A stretch of 64,000 nucleotides of DNA. Source: Spinacia oleracea (Eukaryota; Streptophyta; Magnoliopsida; Caryophyllales; Amaranthaceae). Below are positions 35,501 through 45,913 of this stretch, piece after piece. The DNA is taken from positions 8,719,747 through 8,783,746 of the forward strand of contig NC_079488.1 of NCBI RefSeq assembly GCF_020520425.1, given 5' to 3'. A model generated the notes under the pieces. It was not told the DNA's origin. It saw only the letters and a program-made list of their open reading frames with translations, and searched no databases. The position numbers and the translations under genes were made by a program. The number at the start of each line of letters is the position of its first letter. Position 1 is the first letter of the stretch.

Positions 35501-38500
35501 CCGTCCCTTAATACTTGACCTGTTTCTAAAAATGGAAATACTCTAACAATATTATATTATTTCTCACTCCACCCCTATTAACCCACCTACCCCCTACTCC
35601 ATACAAAAAATAATTAAAAATTTAACCCCTATTCTCCTCCAACCCCACCCCTTCACACATTTCCCATTAACTACATTAAAATAATACCCCACTATCAACT
35701 ACTACCTATTAAATTAAATAAGTCAATTCAAGTCCCTTAAACTTTGTGCCGGTCAAACTGAGTCGAGTATTCCGGGACGGAGGGAGTAATTGTAAAGATA
35801 CATTTAAACCAACACATATACCAAAAGTAAAAAAAGTGAGGACTTGTTATTTGCCACCAACATGTACTCCATTTGGCTTTGTTCTCTTCGTCTGATCTGG
35901 TTTGATTTTTCTAGTTTTTGATTTGGTCTGAATGTTTTATTTTAGTGCCTTTTGCCTTTTTTGGTTTGGTCTTATCTACTCTGATTTTTCTGGTTTGGTT
36001 TAATAAGCAATAAGAATAAGGTGAAATTGTCCATTGTCGGACCCGTATGGCCTTTTGTTTCTACTGTTCAGAGCACCTTAAGAAAACACTAAGGTCATCA
36101 ACTTAAGTCAAATGAGTATAGACTAAAATTACAATTACTTCCCCGTAAAAAAAAAAAGGAAATTTTGGTATTTACTACCTTTAAAATACACCATTTTTGT
36201 ATTTACTACCTTATGAAATTTTTATTTTAAATTACTACCTTAAACTTCAAGATTTTATTTAGGCAAATTTGTTAAAAAGGACCTTTTATAACCCAAATTT
36301 TGCGAGAAATGACCTTATATAATTTTTTTTGTGAAAACATACCTTAATGTAAATTTTTTTGCGAGAAAGGACCTTATATAATTTTTTTTTGTGAAATCAC
36401 ACCTTAATGTAATTTTTTTTTTGCGAAAGACAACCAAAAATTAATTTCCGGCATTGACTGAGCTTTTTCGGCCATTGACTTGCACGTGAGAAGCACGCGT
36501 GGCTTTATTTTGCTAATCACACCCAATTTTCCTCCAAAATTCTAAGCTTTAAAACCTAAAGTTGAAAAAAAAATCGAAATAAAATCAAGCTTGAAAATTC
36601 AAGACTCGGGAAAATCAATGTCTTTTGCCAACGTAAGCCACACGTGCTGCTCACGTGCAAGTCAATGGCCGGAAAAGCTAAATCAATGCCGGAAACTTTC
36701 CTTAGGTCCTTTCTCGCAAAAAAAATTACTTTAAGGTGTGTTCTCACAAAAAAAATTATATAAGGTCCTTTCTCGCAAAATTTGAGTTATAAAAGGTCCT
36801 TTTTGGCAAATTTGCCTTTTATTTATTTACTACCACTTTACAGTTTTCTCATTTTAAAATTAAGATATCTCTTTCGTTTCTTAATCGTTTAAAGTGATTC
36901 GAAGTTCATTATTTTCCTTTTTCTATAGGGATTTCATTGAGAACGTCATTTCAAAAATATTCGTTTGATAATTCATAAATATTTTAAAATTTTAAAAATA
37001 ATATTTAATTTGTTTAAACTTTTACGAAATGTTAAAAAGTAAGATCCATATGGAATCCTTACATATAAATGAGAAGATTGAGTTTTGAATCACTTAAAAT
37101 GATTAAAAAACGAAAGAGATATCTCAATTTAAAAATGAGAAAACTGTAAAATGGTAGTGAATACAAAAAAAATGGAACTTTAAGGTAGTAATTTAAAATA
37201 AAATTTTCATAAGGTAGTAAATACAAAAGTGGTGTATTTTTAAGGTAGTAAATACCAAAAAATCCATAAAAAAATTACAATTACTTCTTTGATCGCCGCC
37301 TTTTATTTTAAAGTAGCAATTATATATCTTAGATTGTACGGAGTATATTATTTTTAACATATTTACAAAAGTACCACCCGATATGCATATTTCGTTAATC
37401 TTGAAGATTATTTAGGAATTTCTCGTGTGATGTTTATTTTCTATCATCATGATGTCAACTTCTACTACTTCTTCTACCCACTACAGAATTCAAAAATGAT
37501 GGAGTCATCAATTGGTGACAGTCCAGTTACACCACCATTAAGCAAAGAAAGTATACCACGTAACCTTTACCGTGGAATGAGCATTGGTATGGGATACTCA
37601 TCCTCAGATTCTTTCGAACAACATTCAAAGCAATCACGTCAATATGAATCAAGTGGTCTAGCCTCAACACCAAAACATTCCAACATTAGTGGAGTTACTG
37701 CAAAGACAGAACTATCTTCTATGGATGAGTCACTAAGATCTACCTCTTCTAGAGAAGGAGATCGTTCTGGAGAACTGTCAATTAGTAATGGCAGTGATAT
37801 GGAGAGTGAGTGGGTTGAAGAAGACGAGCCAGGAGTTTATATTACTATTCGAGCTTTGCCTGGTGGGCGAAGAGAGCTCAGACGCGTTAGGTTCAGGTAC
37901 TTATTCTTTATCCGTTTCAAAATGATATTTACGGTTACTATTTGCACAAATATTAAGACATAATAAAAATAATTGTGTAAAAAGGTTGTTGAATCTAATA
38001 AAATATGGATAAAGTATGGTAGATGGGTAAAAATGTGGGTATGTGTAAGAAAAAATGAATAAAGTAAGAGAAAGTGAATGGAAAGTTGTAAATGTTATAG
38101 GGTAAGAGAGGTAAGAGAGGTAAGATAATAAATTTATATGGTAAAAATAGAATAAAATAAAGTGTAAAGAACATTATGAAACGGACTAAAACGGAAAGTG
38201 TAAAATCATTTTGAAACGGAGGTAATATATACGTTCTCCGTTTCTTTTTAGTTACAACACTTTGTTTTCACGCTTGTCAATGTATAACTTAAACAAGTAA
38301 TATTTTTTGATTATCGATAACTAAAAGTTGTGAAAAATTGATATTCGAAATATATATATTAAGACGAATCTAACAAGATCCCCACGTGAATACTTTTTCC
38401 CTTATGTATACTCCCTCCGTCCCGGAATACTTGACTTGTTTTCCTTATCGGGCCGTCCCTTAATACTTGACCTGTTTCTAATAATGGAAATATTCTAACA

Positions 38501-40462
38501 ATATTATATTATTTCTCACTCCACCCCTATTAACCCACCTACCCCTACTCCATACAAAAAATAATTAAAAATTCAACCCCTATTCTCCCCCAACCCCACC
38601 TCTTAACCCACCTCCCACTAACTACATTAAAATAATACCCCACTATCAACTACTACCTATTAAATTAAATAAGTCAATTCAAGTTCCTTAAACTCTGTGC
38701 CGGTCAAACTGGGTCGAGTATTCCGGGACGGAGGGAGTAAATAATTAAAACATACTCCGTACGTATTAGTAGAGTATATGAATAGTTCAAAAACAAAGTG
38801 TTGCATACTTGCAACTATAAAGAACGGAGGAAATATATTTCAAAATTTTTTGTTAAAAAAGTTGGTACAAGTCCTTATAGTTCTCCTAGGCAAAAAGACT
38901 AAAGTAATTAATAGTGCAAGCACCAAGTTCTTCATTTGAGTTTTTCATGCTTAGTTTTACTCCTCTGCTATTATTGAAGTTAATGATTAATCAGCATAAT
39001 TTGTTTCTGTTTGAAATTAGCTAAAGCACTGAAGCCCGTAGCTATTTCCACTATGTCACAAATGAATTTCTTTGAAGTGCTATTTTGTGTGAGTAACATA
39101 AGCTATGTTACTCGGACTCTGCTACCCATATCAGACACGGATACGTGTCCAAGTATCCAACACGGCTATTTTGTGAAACAATTAAATGCTTTTGGTCCAA
39201 AATAAAGTGTCCAATTGTTCATACTCATATCCGAGTGTCGAGGATCTGACACGGGTATTTGAGGCAAAATAAAGGAGTCCGTGTAACATAGAACATAAGT
39301 ACCCCAATTACATGAAATGATGAAAACGGGAGTACAGTTTGTCTTTTCCAAAACACTGATTGCTACTAAAGTTTTCCGTTGCTAAATGTCTAAGATGTAC
39401 TCTTTAACATTGAGATGGCGATATATATAATAAATCAGGGTGACCTCCATATTTCATGAGGTAGTTGAGATCCGTGAATTAAGATAGTACAGTATATGCT
39501 CTTATATCTTGTGTTTCAAGTTGACAATGAGAGAACATGATAGTACACTTAACATGGAAGTCCCACCTTATAAATGCAGTGTGCAAATTAATATAAGCCC
39601 TCAAAGAGAAATGGAAATATTGATTGATAGAAGAAGAAATAAGGTCACATGGACCACTATGTACATGTCTGCTATCCACCTCAAGTTTACATCAGAAATT
39701 TCATGTTAACATCCAAAGTACAATCAATCTAAAGTTGGAAAGTGTGTAATGATAAAATCAAATCCTCACACTAATGCCTCTGTTAGTGTTTGAAAAGTGT
39801 TTGAAAGCGACACAGTCGTGTTAGATTTAACAAGTACGGTAACAGAGATGGTTGTGGATTAATATGGACTGTTCTTTTTTCCTGGTTTGTGGATCATATT
39901 GGACTAAACTCAATTGTTCATTAGGCTATATGGGTTCCTGATTTATTGTGAAGTCACATTATTGCAGGTTAGATCAAAGATCAATGACTAAACCCCCTAC
40001 TAACTTCGCCTTGACGTTCAAATAATGAGAAAACATTCACATCTTTGATTATCAAAACAAAACCTTCCTTTCATTTGCTTGATCTTCTTTTAATTTTAGG
40101 CCTTGTTCTCTTCATCTAGTCTGATCAAATTTTTCTAGTTTCTGTTCTGGTATGGTTTGGTTTTTCTGGTCTGATGTGGTCTAAAAAGCAATAAGAATAA
40201 GGTGAAGAGAACAGAGCCTAACAATCCATTTGTTGTTTTGGCATAGGGACTGGAATGTTTTGGTTTTGAAGGTTTCTGTAGATTTTGCTTGATCTTAGCT
40301 TTTCTGTACGCTTTCTTCCTTGGGATGTGATCATATTGTCATGTGAATTTGTGACTAAACTGAAATTTCTTCACTCAATGCAGTCGAGAAAAGTTTGGAG
40401 AGATGCATGCTAGAGTTTGGTGGGAAGAGAATAGAGCACGTATACACGAACAATACTTGTAA
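29597..40462 (+). CDS. BRX: BREVIS RADIX (BRX) family protein, five coding exons
   Basis: Coding exons at 29597-29734, 29827-30248, 35138-35285, 37487-37896 and 40384-40462, all with GT-AG introns and matching phases, give 398 residues. BRX proteins are plant-specific polar plasma-membrane-associated regulators of auxin flow, root growth and protophloem. The N-terminus MLTCIARPK keeps the Cys4 of the family's MxxCIA palmitoylation motif. [18 protein letters not shown] (about 43-60) is the conserved BRX N-terminal block. The first BRX domain is at about 154-213 (DEPKEWV...[13 protein letters not shown], then [13 protein letters not shown]). A Ser-rich linker follows. The second BRX domain is at about 344-398 ([12 protein letters not shown]...RRVRF, then [13 protein letters not shown], ending EQYL). 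Each domain is split by an intron at the same place, F-(N/S)|R, as expected for duplicated domains. BRX versus BRX-LIKE paralogue is not resolved. Introns 2-4 carry many MITEs. Confidence 0.93.
30703..30862 (+). repeat. Tandem duplication in BRX intron 2
   Basis: Two copies of about 75 bp (30703-30778 and 30788-30862) start TTGGTTGACAAAATGCAAGA and differ at a few bases. Confidence 0.85.
31950..32092 (+). repeat. Direct repeats of a TTCGAAATCTTATGTC word in BRX intron 2
   Basis: Three copies of CTTCGAAATCTTATGTCTTT-like sequence, two of them followed by TTTTGTTG. The surrounding intron (30249-35137) is AT-rich and otherwise without a recognised gene. Confidence 0.75.
33510..33600. repeat. 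GGCCTTGTTCTCTTC-family short element, copy 1 (degenerate)
   Basis: Starts GGCCTTATTCTCTTCAC and contains the TTCTAGTTTCTG and CTGATCTGA words seen in the other copies. The right end was not found. Confidence 0.5.
33963..34045 (+). repeat. Tandem repeat of about 40 bp in BRX intron 2
   Basis: Unit TTGGTAATAATAATAAAAGG plus TACAGGGAGCAAAAAA, two full copies and a partial third. Confidence 0.88.
34737..34889. repeat. GGCCTTGTTCTCTTC-family short element, copy 2
   Basis: Left end GACCTTGTTCTATTCAC, right end GTGAAGAGAACAAAGCC, imperfect inverted termini. Internal words TTTTTCTAGTTTTTGGTC and TAATAAGCAATAAG are shared with copies at 35875 and 40099. Confidence 0.7.
35459..35786 (+). mobile_element. 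Stowaway-like MITE, copy 2 (BRX intron 3)
   Basis: 328 bp with CTCCCTCCGTCCC inverted termini and TA at 35457-35458 and 35787-35788. Same family and orientation as 27522-27849. Confidence 0.93.
35875..36024. repeat. GGCCTTGTTCTCTTC-family short element, copy 3
   Basis: Left end GGCTTTGTTCTCTTCGTC, with body words as in copies 2 and 4. It stops after AATAAGGTGAA, and the right terminus is lost or mutated. Confidence 0.65.
36141..37270. mobile_element. Large foldback element in BRX intron 3
   Basis: Long inverted repeats: GGTATTTACTACCTTTAAAA near 36157 versus its complement ending TAGTAAATACC near 37256, extending for about 100 bp on each side. A 16-bp direct repeat, AAAATTACAATTACTT, flanks it at 36125-36140 and 37271-37286. 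It is non-coding and carries a second foldback element at 36262-36816. Confidence 0.8.
36262..36816. mobile_element. Mutator-type foldback MITE nested in the 36141-37270 element
   Basis: 555 bp. The termini GGCAAATTTG and CAAATTTGCC continue as a long imperfect inverted repeat (AAAAGGACCTTTTATAAC versus its complement, and the CACGTGAGAAGCACGCGT and GCCATTGACTTGCACGTG region near the centre). It is flanked by the 9-bp direct repeat TTTTATTTA (36253-36261 and 36817-36825), typical of Mutator. Confidence 0.88.
37905..38224. mobile_element. Degenerate MITE directly after BRX exon 4
   Basis: Imperfect inverted termini: ATCCGTTTCAAAATGAT near 37909 and the complement ATCATTTTGAAACGGAGG near 38204-38222. 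It lies within ten bases of the exon 4 donor at 37897. Left boundary uncertain. Confidence 0.6.
38235..38830. mobile_element. Older MITE interrupted by Stowaway copy 3
   Basis: TCTCCGTTTCTTTTTAGTTA...CAACACTTTG at the left pairs with CAAAGTGTTGCATAC...CTATAAAGAACGGAGG at the right. The Stowaway copy at 38411-38737 sits inside it. Exact ends are approximate. Confidence 0.65.
38411..38737 (+). mobile_element. Stowaway-like MITE, copy 3 (BRX intron 4)
   Basis: 327 bp with CTCCCTCCGTCCC termini and TA at 38409-38410 and 38738-38739. It is nested in an older MITE. Confidence 0.93.
39103..39291. mobile_element. hAT-type MITE (BRX intron 4)
   Basis: 189 bp with 17-bp inverted termini CTATGTTACTCGGACTC and GAGTCCGTGTAACATAG (one mismatch). 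It is flanked by the perfect 8-bp direct repeat AACATAAG (39095-39102 and 39292-39299), the duplication length of hAT elements. It is non-coding. Confidence 0.88.
40099..40218. repeat. GGCCTTGTTCTCTTC-family short element, copy 4 (most complete)
   Basis: 120 bp with inverted termini GGCCTTGTTCTCTTCA and TGAAGAGAACAGAGCC, flanked by TA on both sides. It shares the TTTTTCTAGTTTCTG and AGCAATAAGAATAAGG words with three other copies at 33510, 34737 and 35875, all in BRX introns. Confidence 0.75.
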
Positions 40463-41099
40463 TCAGAAAGATCAAACAAGTACTTGTAATTGTGAGTATT
40501 GATGAACAAAGAGGAGCAAGCTAAGTTCTATCTGTCTAGACTACATTCTTTATATGTTACTACCTCAGTATAAATACCTAAAGAGTAAAGAATGCCTTGT
40601 TATATATGGCCTTTGAAGAAGAAATATTATGAACCAACGCAAATTGGTAGAGTTGGTTACCTTGTGACTTGGAGCCCCAGTCAACTGCAAGTTCAGTAGG
40701 ATCCCTATATATATATGTGCTGCATGTATCGATAACTTCAGAAGGCATTCTATTCGCTGTTTTTTTTTTTTTTTTTTTTTTTTCTGTTCTATTTATTCTC
40801 TTTTTGTTCTGATGACTTCTGGTGTATGCAACTGGTATAAGGGAATACTGGTGAGTACAAGTTTAGAAGGATTAGACCTTAAATGTTGACAAGCAGATAT
40901 GTAAACAGACAACCATGTTAATGGCAAGGTTCTTCCAAGGGAAAGAAATGATGCAATCTCAATTTGGTATATCAGAATCTATAATGAGACCTAGTATATA
41001 CGAAGTATAGAGTTTTTTCCCTTTCTCACGTGGCTACAAACCCGCCCTTAGGCTCTATTTGATTTTTCATGGTTTTCAAGGAAAAATACATGTAATATA
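40463..41099 (+). other. 3' UTR and downstream region of the BRX-family gene
   Basis: No further gene is visible. Several AATAAA-like sites could serve polyadenylation. A T homopolymer of about 24 bases lies near 40760. Confidence 0.5.
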
Positions 41100-41101
41100 T
41101 A

Positions 41102-41114
41102 CTCCCTCCGTATT
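41102..41114 (+). mobile_element. Stowaway-like MITE of a second type, left tip (rest at 62106-62380)
   Basis: CTCCCTCCGTATT follows a TA at 41100-41101 and is cut off by the gypsy LTR at 41115. The other part resumes at 62106 and ends AAATAAATACGGAGGGAG. With one GTATT copy removed the two pieces make a MITE of about 288 bp with perfect 18-bp termini. Confidence 0.85.
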
Positions 41115-42291
41115 TGTAACGCCCCGACCTCTAATTCAATAATTAAAGCATAATTAGCAGCGGAATTAACCTAATTGGTCAGGGCATTACCTGCCGTAAC
41201 TTCCTTTTCGGAAATTATAAGGCAAACATCAATCATAAGCCTTTAAATACTCCAAAATATATATAATAATCCTTTAATATTATTAAAATGAAACTACATA
41301 ACTTACTAAGAGTCTTTAATTAAAACTATTAAACTATTAAAAATGTAAGCATAAACTAGGTGGATGATAATAAAGTGGAACTCCTCGCCACTACTCGTGT
41401 CCATCATCCCCCGCAGTACCTAAAACGGAAAACAAAACGGTGAGCCGAAGACTCAGTAATGAACTATTCTAGCAGCGTAAATTCATTTCAATTCATTTTA
41501 TTTAATAACACAGGGAGAATAGAATAGGTAAAACATTTAATAAAACATCATATTCACTTCATTCATAAACTTTGCAATTTAACATGCTAGTTGTCGGCAA
41601 GTACGAACCGTGAAGGAATTCTCCACTGGGCCTGGGCCCTGAGCCTGGGCTCATCATCGTAACATGGGCCTGGGCCCTGAGCCTGGGCTCATAAACCATG
41701 GGAGCCTGGGCTCGTGATCCATGGGTGGACAGGTGTCCGTGGTGCATGCATGACCGATAGATAGGAAGATGGTAGTTTATATACCGCCAGACAAACCAGG
41801 TCTTTCACTTTCATTTATCATGTTTTGTATAATTTTACCAAGCCTTGGCTTGTATTTCAGTTGAAATCACATAACTCTTTCATATCATAAAACATCATTT
41901 TGATCCTGGGATCAAATAAAACATCATTTCTTTCATAGCATTGCATAAACATCATTTTATGAGAAAACTCAATCAAATCATATTATAGGAAACAATTCAA
42001 TCAAATCATAATTCATTCCCACAATCCATAAAACATGTCAAAACATTTAATTCATAAATCTAATCATAACGTCATAATTTCATAATACATTTATAAAGGG
42101 ATTGCGGGTACTAGCAATAGCCGTTACCTCACTTCCGCGATTTGCTAAGGGTTTTCGTTGGTTCGTTCGTCCTGAGCTCCGAGTCCAATTTCTTTAAAAA
42201 TATTAAATAATTGAATTAGTACCAAATTGATAAATAATTTAACTTAATAATTTTGAAACTTTATAATTAACCAATTTTCTAATAATAATGT

Positions 42292-42359
<68 letters not shown>

Positions 42360-44077
42360 CATAGTTTTAATGAAAATATAATAAAACGCCAATTTTAGTG
42401 AAGAATATAATTAATTGAAATTTCAATCGAAAAATGTATATATTTTCCTTAATCAATTTACACGAAAATCTTATTTAAATTTTGTCCTTGATAAATCCAT
42501 TTAGTAACTTATTTTAGTTAAATCGATAATATAATTTAAAATCAATATTTTATAAAATCATAAATTTTATACGTAATGAATTTTATAAATAACGAGTTTT
42601 AATATAAATAACGAATTTGTAATTAAAATTATACTTTTGAAATTTAACGAAAATGTTATTATTAATCGAATTTTCAATCGAAATACATATATATTTGATA
42701 AATAAATTTCCATGTAATTAATACTTAAATTCCATTTGAATAAATAAAACTTGAATCTTTACTCACATAAAATTGGTTATAAAATCTGAAAATAATAAAT
42801 AATTTATTAGTAATTAATTAGATTATAAAAGATATTTATTAAAACGTAAATATTATAGAAATTCTGAAAATAATAAACAATTTTTATTAGTAACTATATA
42901 TTTTGTAAAAATTATTAAACCATAAGTATTGACAAATTAAAAATCTGAAAATTCAGATTTAGCCTTACCAAAGGCCCAAATGGAATTTTTGCCCAATTGT
43001 ATGGGGGTTTGAGGAGAATAAAAACAAAGCCTTATAATCTGATTTATGGTTTTGGGTTTTGGTTGAGGCAAGAGCCGCACGACAGGGGAAGGGGAAACGA
43101 AGGAAGCAGGGGAGGAGGGAGCACGGTACAGGGAAGGAGGGGAAGAGAGGTGGCTGGCTGGGCGACGTGGTCTGACGCGACCGTGATGGCGGTGGTTTGC
43201 GGCGGTGGTACAAGCGAGAGAAGGAGGGAGTGCGAAAATGAAGGGGAAGCAGGGGAGGGGTTGTGAGGGAGAGTTCTGGCGATTTTGGGCGGAGCACCGG
43301 GGGTTTGTGTGGCGGCGGAGGTTGGTGTGTGGGTTGGTGATGGTGGGCGGTGGTGGAGTGCGATGGGGGTGGTGCTGCGAGTTGGAGAAAGGAGCAGGAA
43401 CAGGGGAGGGGGCAGGGGTGTCGTGAGAGGAGGGGAAGGAGCAGGGGTGTCGTGAGAGGAGGGGAGGGAGCAAGGGAGTTTGGTGGGGGTGCTGCGGTGG
43501 CGGGTGGTGTTGCGATTGGTGGTGATAACGGTGGTGTACGGTGGTTGTTGGTGGTGGTGGTTCGAGCAATTGGAGGAACAAGGAGGGATGGTTTTTTTCT
43601 CAGTTTCGTGAATTGATTTTGGTAATGAAATTTATCAGAATTTGAATGGAATTTGCAAATTCTGAAATGATTCTAGAAGGGGAAGGCCTTGGGGCTCAAG
43701 CAAATGTATGGGGACTGATTTGAGGGAAGGAGAGGAAGTCAAAACTTCCTGGTTTGTGCGTGGAGAGCAAGGAAGAAAAAAAAAAATTCTCTTTTTTTTT
43801 TTTTTTTTAATAATTTCACAATATTTGACAAAAATTCAGAATTTGTAAATAAATTTTCAGAAATAAAAATCTTTAATTAAAATAATTCCCGAAAAATAAA
43901 TAAATTATCGTTAACGAGAATAAATAAATAATTTCAGTTTATAAATTCGTCGTTTAAAATAAATCGTAAAAACGATTAAAATAACGAAATTTGATTATTC
44001 GTAATTTAATTAAACGAAATCAAGTTAATAAATATATTTAATTTTAATAAATCGAAATTAAAATTCCGGGGTATTAC
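41115..44077 (-). repeat. 3' LTR of the gypsy element
   Basis: 2963 bp. It contains a triplicated GGGCCTGGGCCCTGAGCCTG-type repeat at 41629-41715, a (TA)n run of about 60 bp at 42294-42354, and a G-rich region at 43080-43570. Overlapping frames on both strands of the G-rich part are judged spurious. Confidence 0.92.
42294..42354. repeat. (TA)n microsatellite in the gypsy 3' LTR
   Basis: About 30 TA units; the partner LTR has about 78 units at 60211-60366. Confidence 0.95.
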
Positions 44078-44253
44078 ATCCTTACCCCCTTAGAAAAAGT
44101 TTCGTCCTCGAAACTGGAGCTCAGTAGAACTAGCTATTCGTAGAAGTCATACAATTCATACTTATTCGTTATATTAACTATACAAACATGGCAGAATAAC
44201 ATTATAACATAATCATTCAAATAACATATTAAAATTCATACATTTTATCGTTT

Positions 44254-45913
44254 CTAAACGAATAACTGGGGATATTTCGCTCTCATTTGCGCTTCGACTT
44301 CCCATGTAGCTTCAGATGTCAAGTGATTGGCCCACAAGACTTTAACCATTGGAATTACTTTGCTTCTAAGTCGTTTCTCTCTTCGTTCTAGAATTTCAAT
44401 TGGTTTCTCCTCGTAAGTCAAATCGTTTCGCAACATCAAGGGTTCATGCGTAATCACATGGCTAGGATCAGGAACATATTTTCTTAACATCGACACGTGG
44501 AACACATTATGCACCTTTTCCAAGTCGGTTGGTAAAGCTAGTCGATATGCTACTGCACCTACTCTTTCTAGTATCTCATATGGCCCGATGTATCTTGGGC
44601 TCAACTTCCCTGTTTGACCAAATCTCATTATTCCTTTCGTTGGCGAAATTTTCAAGAACACGTGATCTCGAACCTCAAACTCTAGTGGTCTTCTTCGTTG
44701 GTAGGCATAACTCTTTTGCCTACTTTGTGCTGCCATCATTCTTGATTGGATTAAACGAATCTTGTCAGTAGTTTCTTGAATCAATTCTGGTCCTATAACA
44801 CGTGCTTCATCGATATCACTCCAACATAATGGTGTACGACATTTCCTTCCATAAAGTGCTTCGTAAGGTGCCATACCAATAGTGGCCTGATAACTGTTGT
44901 TGTACGAAAATTCAACCATAGGTAGAAAATTCTCCCAGGTTCCTTGAAAATCCAAAATACATGCTCTCAACATATCCTCGACAATTTGATTGGTACGCTC
45001 TGTTTGTCCATCAGTCGTTGGGTGAAATGCGGTACTGAAGTTAAGTTTCGTCCCAAGAGCTTTCTGCAATTCTTTCCAATAGGTTGATTGATACCTCGTA
45101 TCACGATCAGAAACGATCGAACTAGGCACTCCATGCAACCGCACAATGGTGTTCACATATAGTTCAGCAAGTTGATCCAAACTCGAATTGTTCTTCATGG
45201 CTAAGAAATGCGCTGACTTTGTTAATCGATCAACAATGACCCAAATAGCATTCATTCCCTTGGTTGATCTTGGTAAACCTATGATAAAATCCATTGAAAC
45301 TGAATCCCATTTCCATTCTGGCACATCCAGAGGTTGCAACAAACCTGCTGGTCTTTGATGCTCGATCTTGATTCTCTGACATGTCAAACATTTAGCCACA
45401 TACTCTGCCACTTCTTGCTTCATGTTGCTCCACCAATACACTTGCCTTAAATCCTTATACATCTTATTTCCTCCAGGGTGAATCGAGTATGGTGAACTAT
45501 GAGCTTCTTCTAATATTCTCTTTTTCAACTTCTCATCATTAGGCACACATAATCTTCCCTGAAACCTTAACGTGCCATCCTCTTGAATGACAAAACCAGG
45601 TGACTTCCCATTTTCCACTTCACTCCTTATTCTTTCTAATTGCAAGTCCTTACATTGCGCTTCCTTAATCTCATCAATCAAAGTTGGCTTCATTACCAAC
45701 ACATTCAAGCAAGCATTTCCTTTGATAAACTCAATTTCCATCTTTTGTAGATCATCTCGGTTGACTCGGGAAAAAGTTAGGATAGAATTTAGGTGAGACT
45801 TCCGACTTAATGCATCAGCAACAACGTTAGCCTTTCCGGGATGATATTGAATATCAAGGTCATAATCTTTAAGAAGTTCTAACCACCTACGTTGCCTCAT
45901 ATTGAGTTCTTTT
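44254..45913 (-). pseudogene. gag-pol: Gypsy pol, downstream part: RNase H end, integrase, chromodomain
   Basis: About 550 codons, read from 45913 down. The frame continues RNase H (ELNMRQRRWLELL, YHPGKANVVADALSRK). It then has the H2C2 zinc segment (HPGGNKMYKDL...CLTCQRIK) and the integrase core with D in SMDFIIGLP, D in IVSDRDTRYQS and E in TDGQTERTNQ. Next comes the GPYEI...RLALP segment, and finally a chromodomain-like end (LTYEEKPIEILERR...VKVLWANH...ATWEVEAQM). Such chromodomains target integration to particular chromatin. It is in frame with the part at 55935-58801 if the copia insertion and one CTTTT copy are ignored. An ATG in antisense copia LTR (45939) happens to open this frame. 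Confidence 0.92.

Noticed and set aside
37427..37486. Start of an independent ORF at 37427 upstream of the BRX exon
   Set aside because: The part before 37487 is intron ending CTACAG. Phase and the conserved BRX layout put the exon start at 37487.
39011..39205. Possible extra BRX exon (64-codon ORF)
   Set aside because: It overlaps the hAT-type MITE and has no BRX similarity. Exons 4 and 5 join in phase without it.
42937..43616. Pro/His-rich and Gly-rich ORFs of up to 214 codons in the gypsy LTRs (also 60949-61628)
   Set aside because: Low-complexity translations of a G-rich strand inside the LTR, open on both strands.
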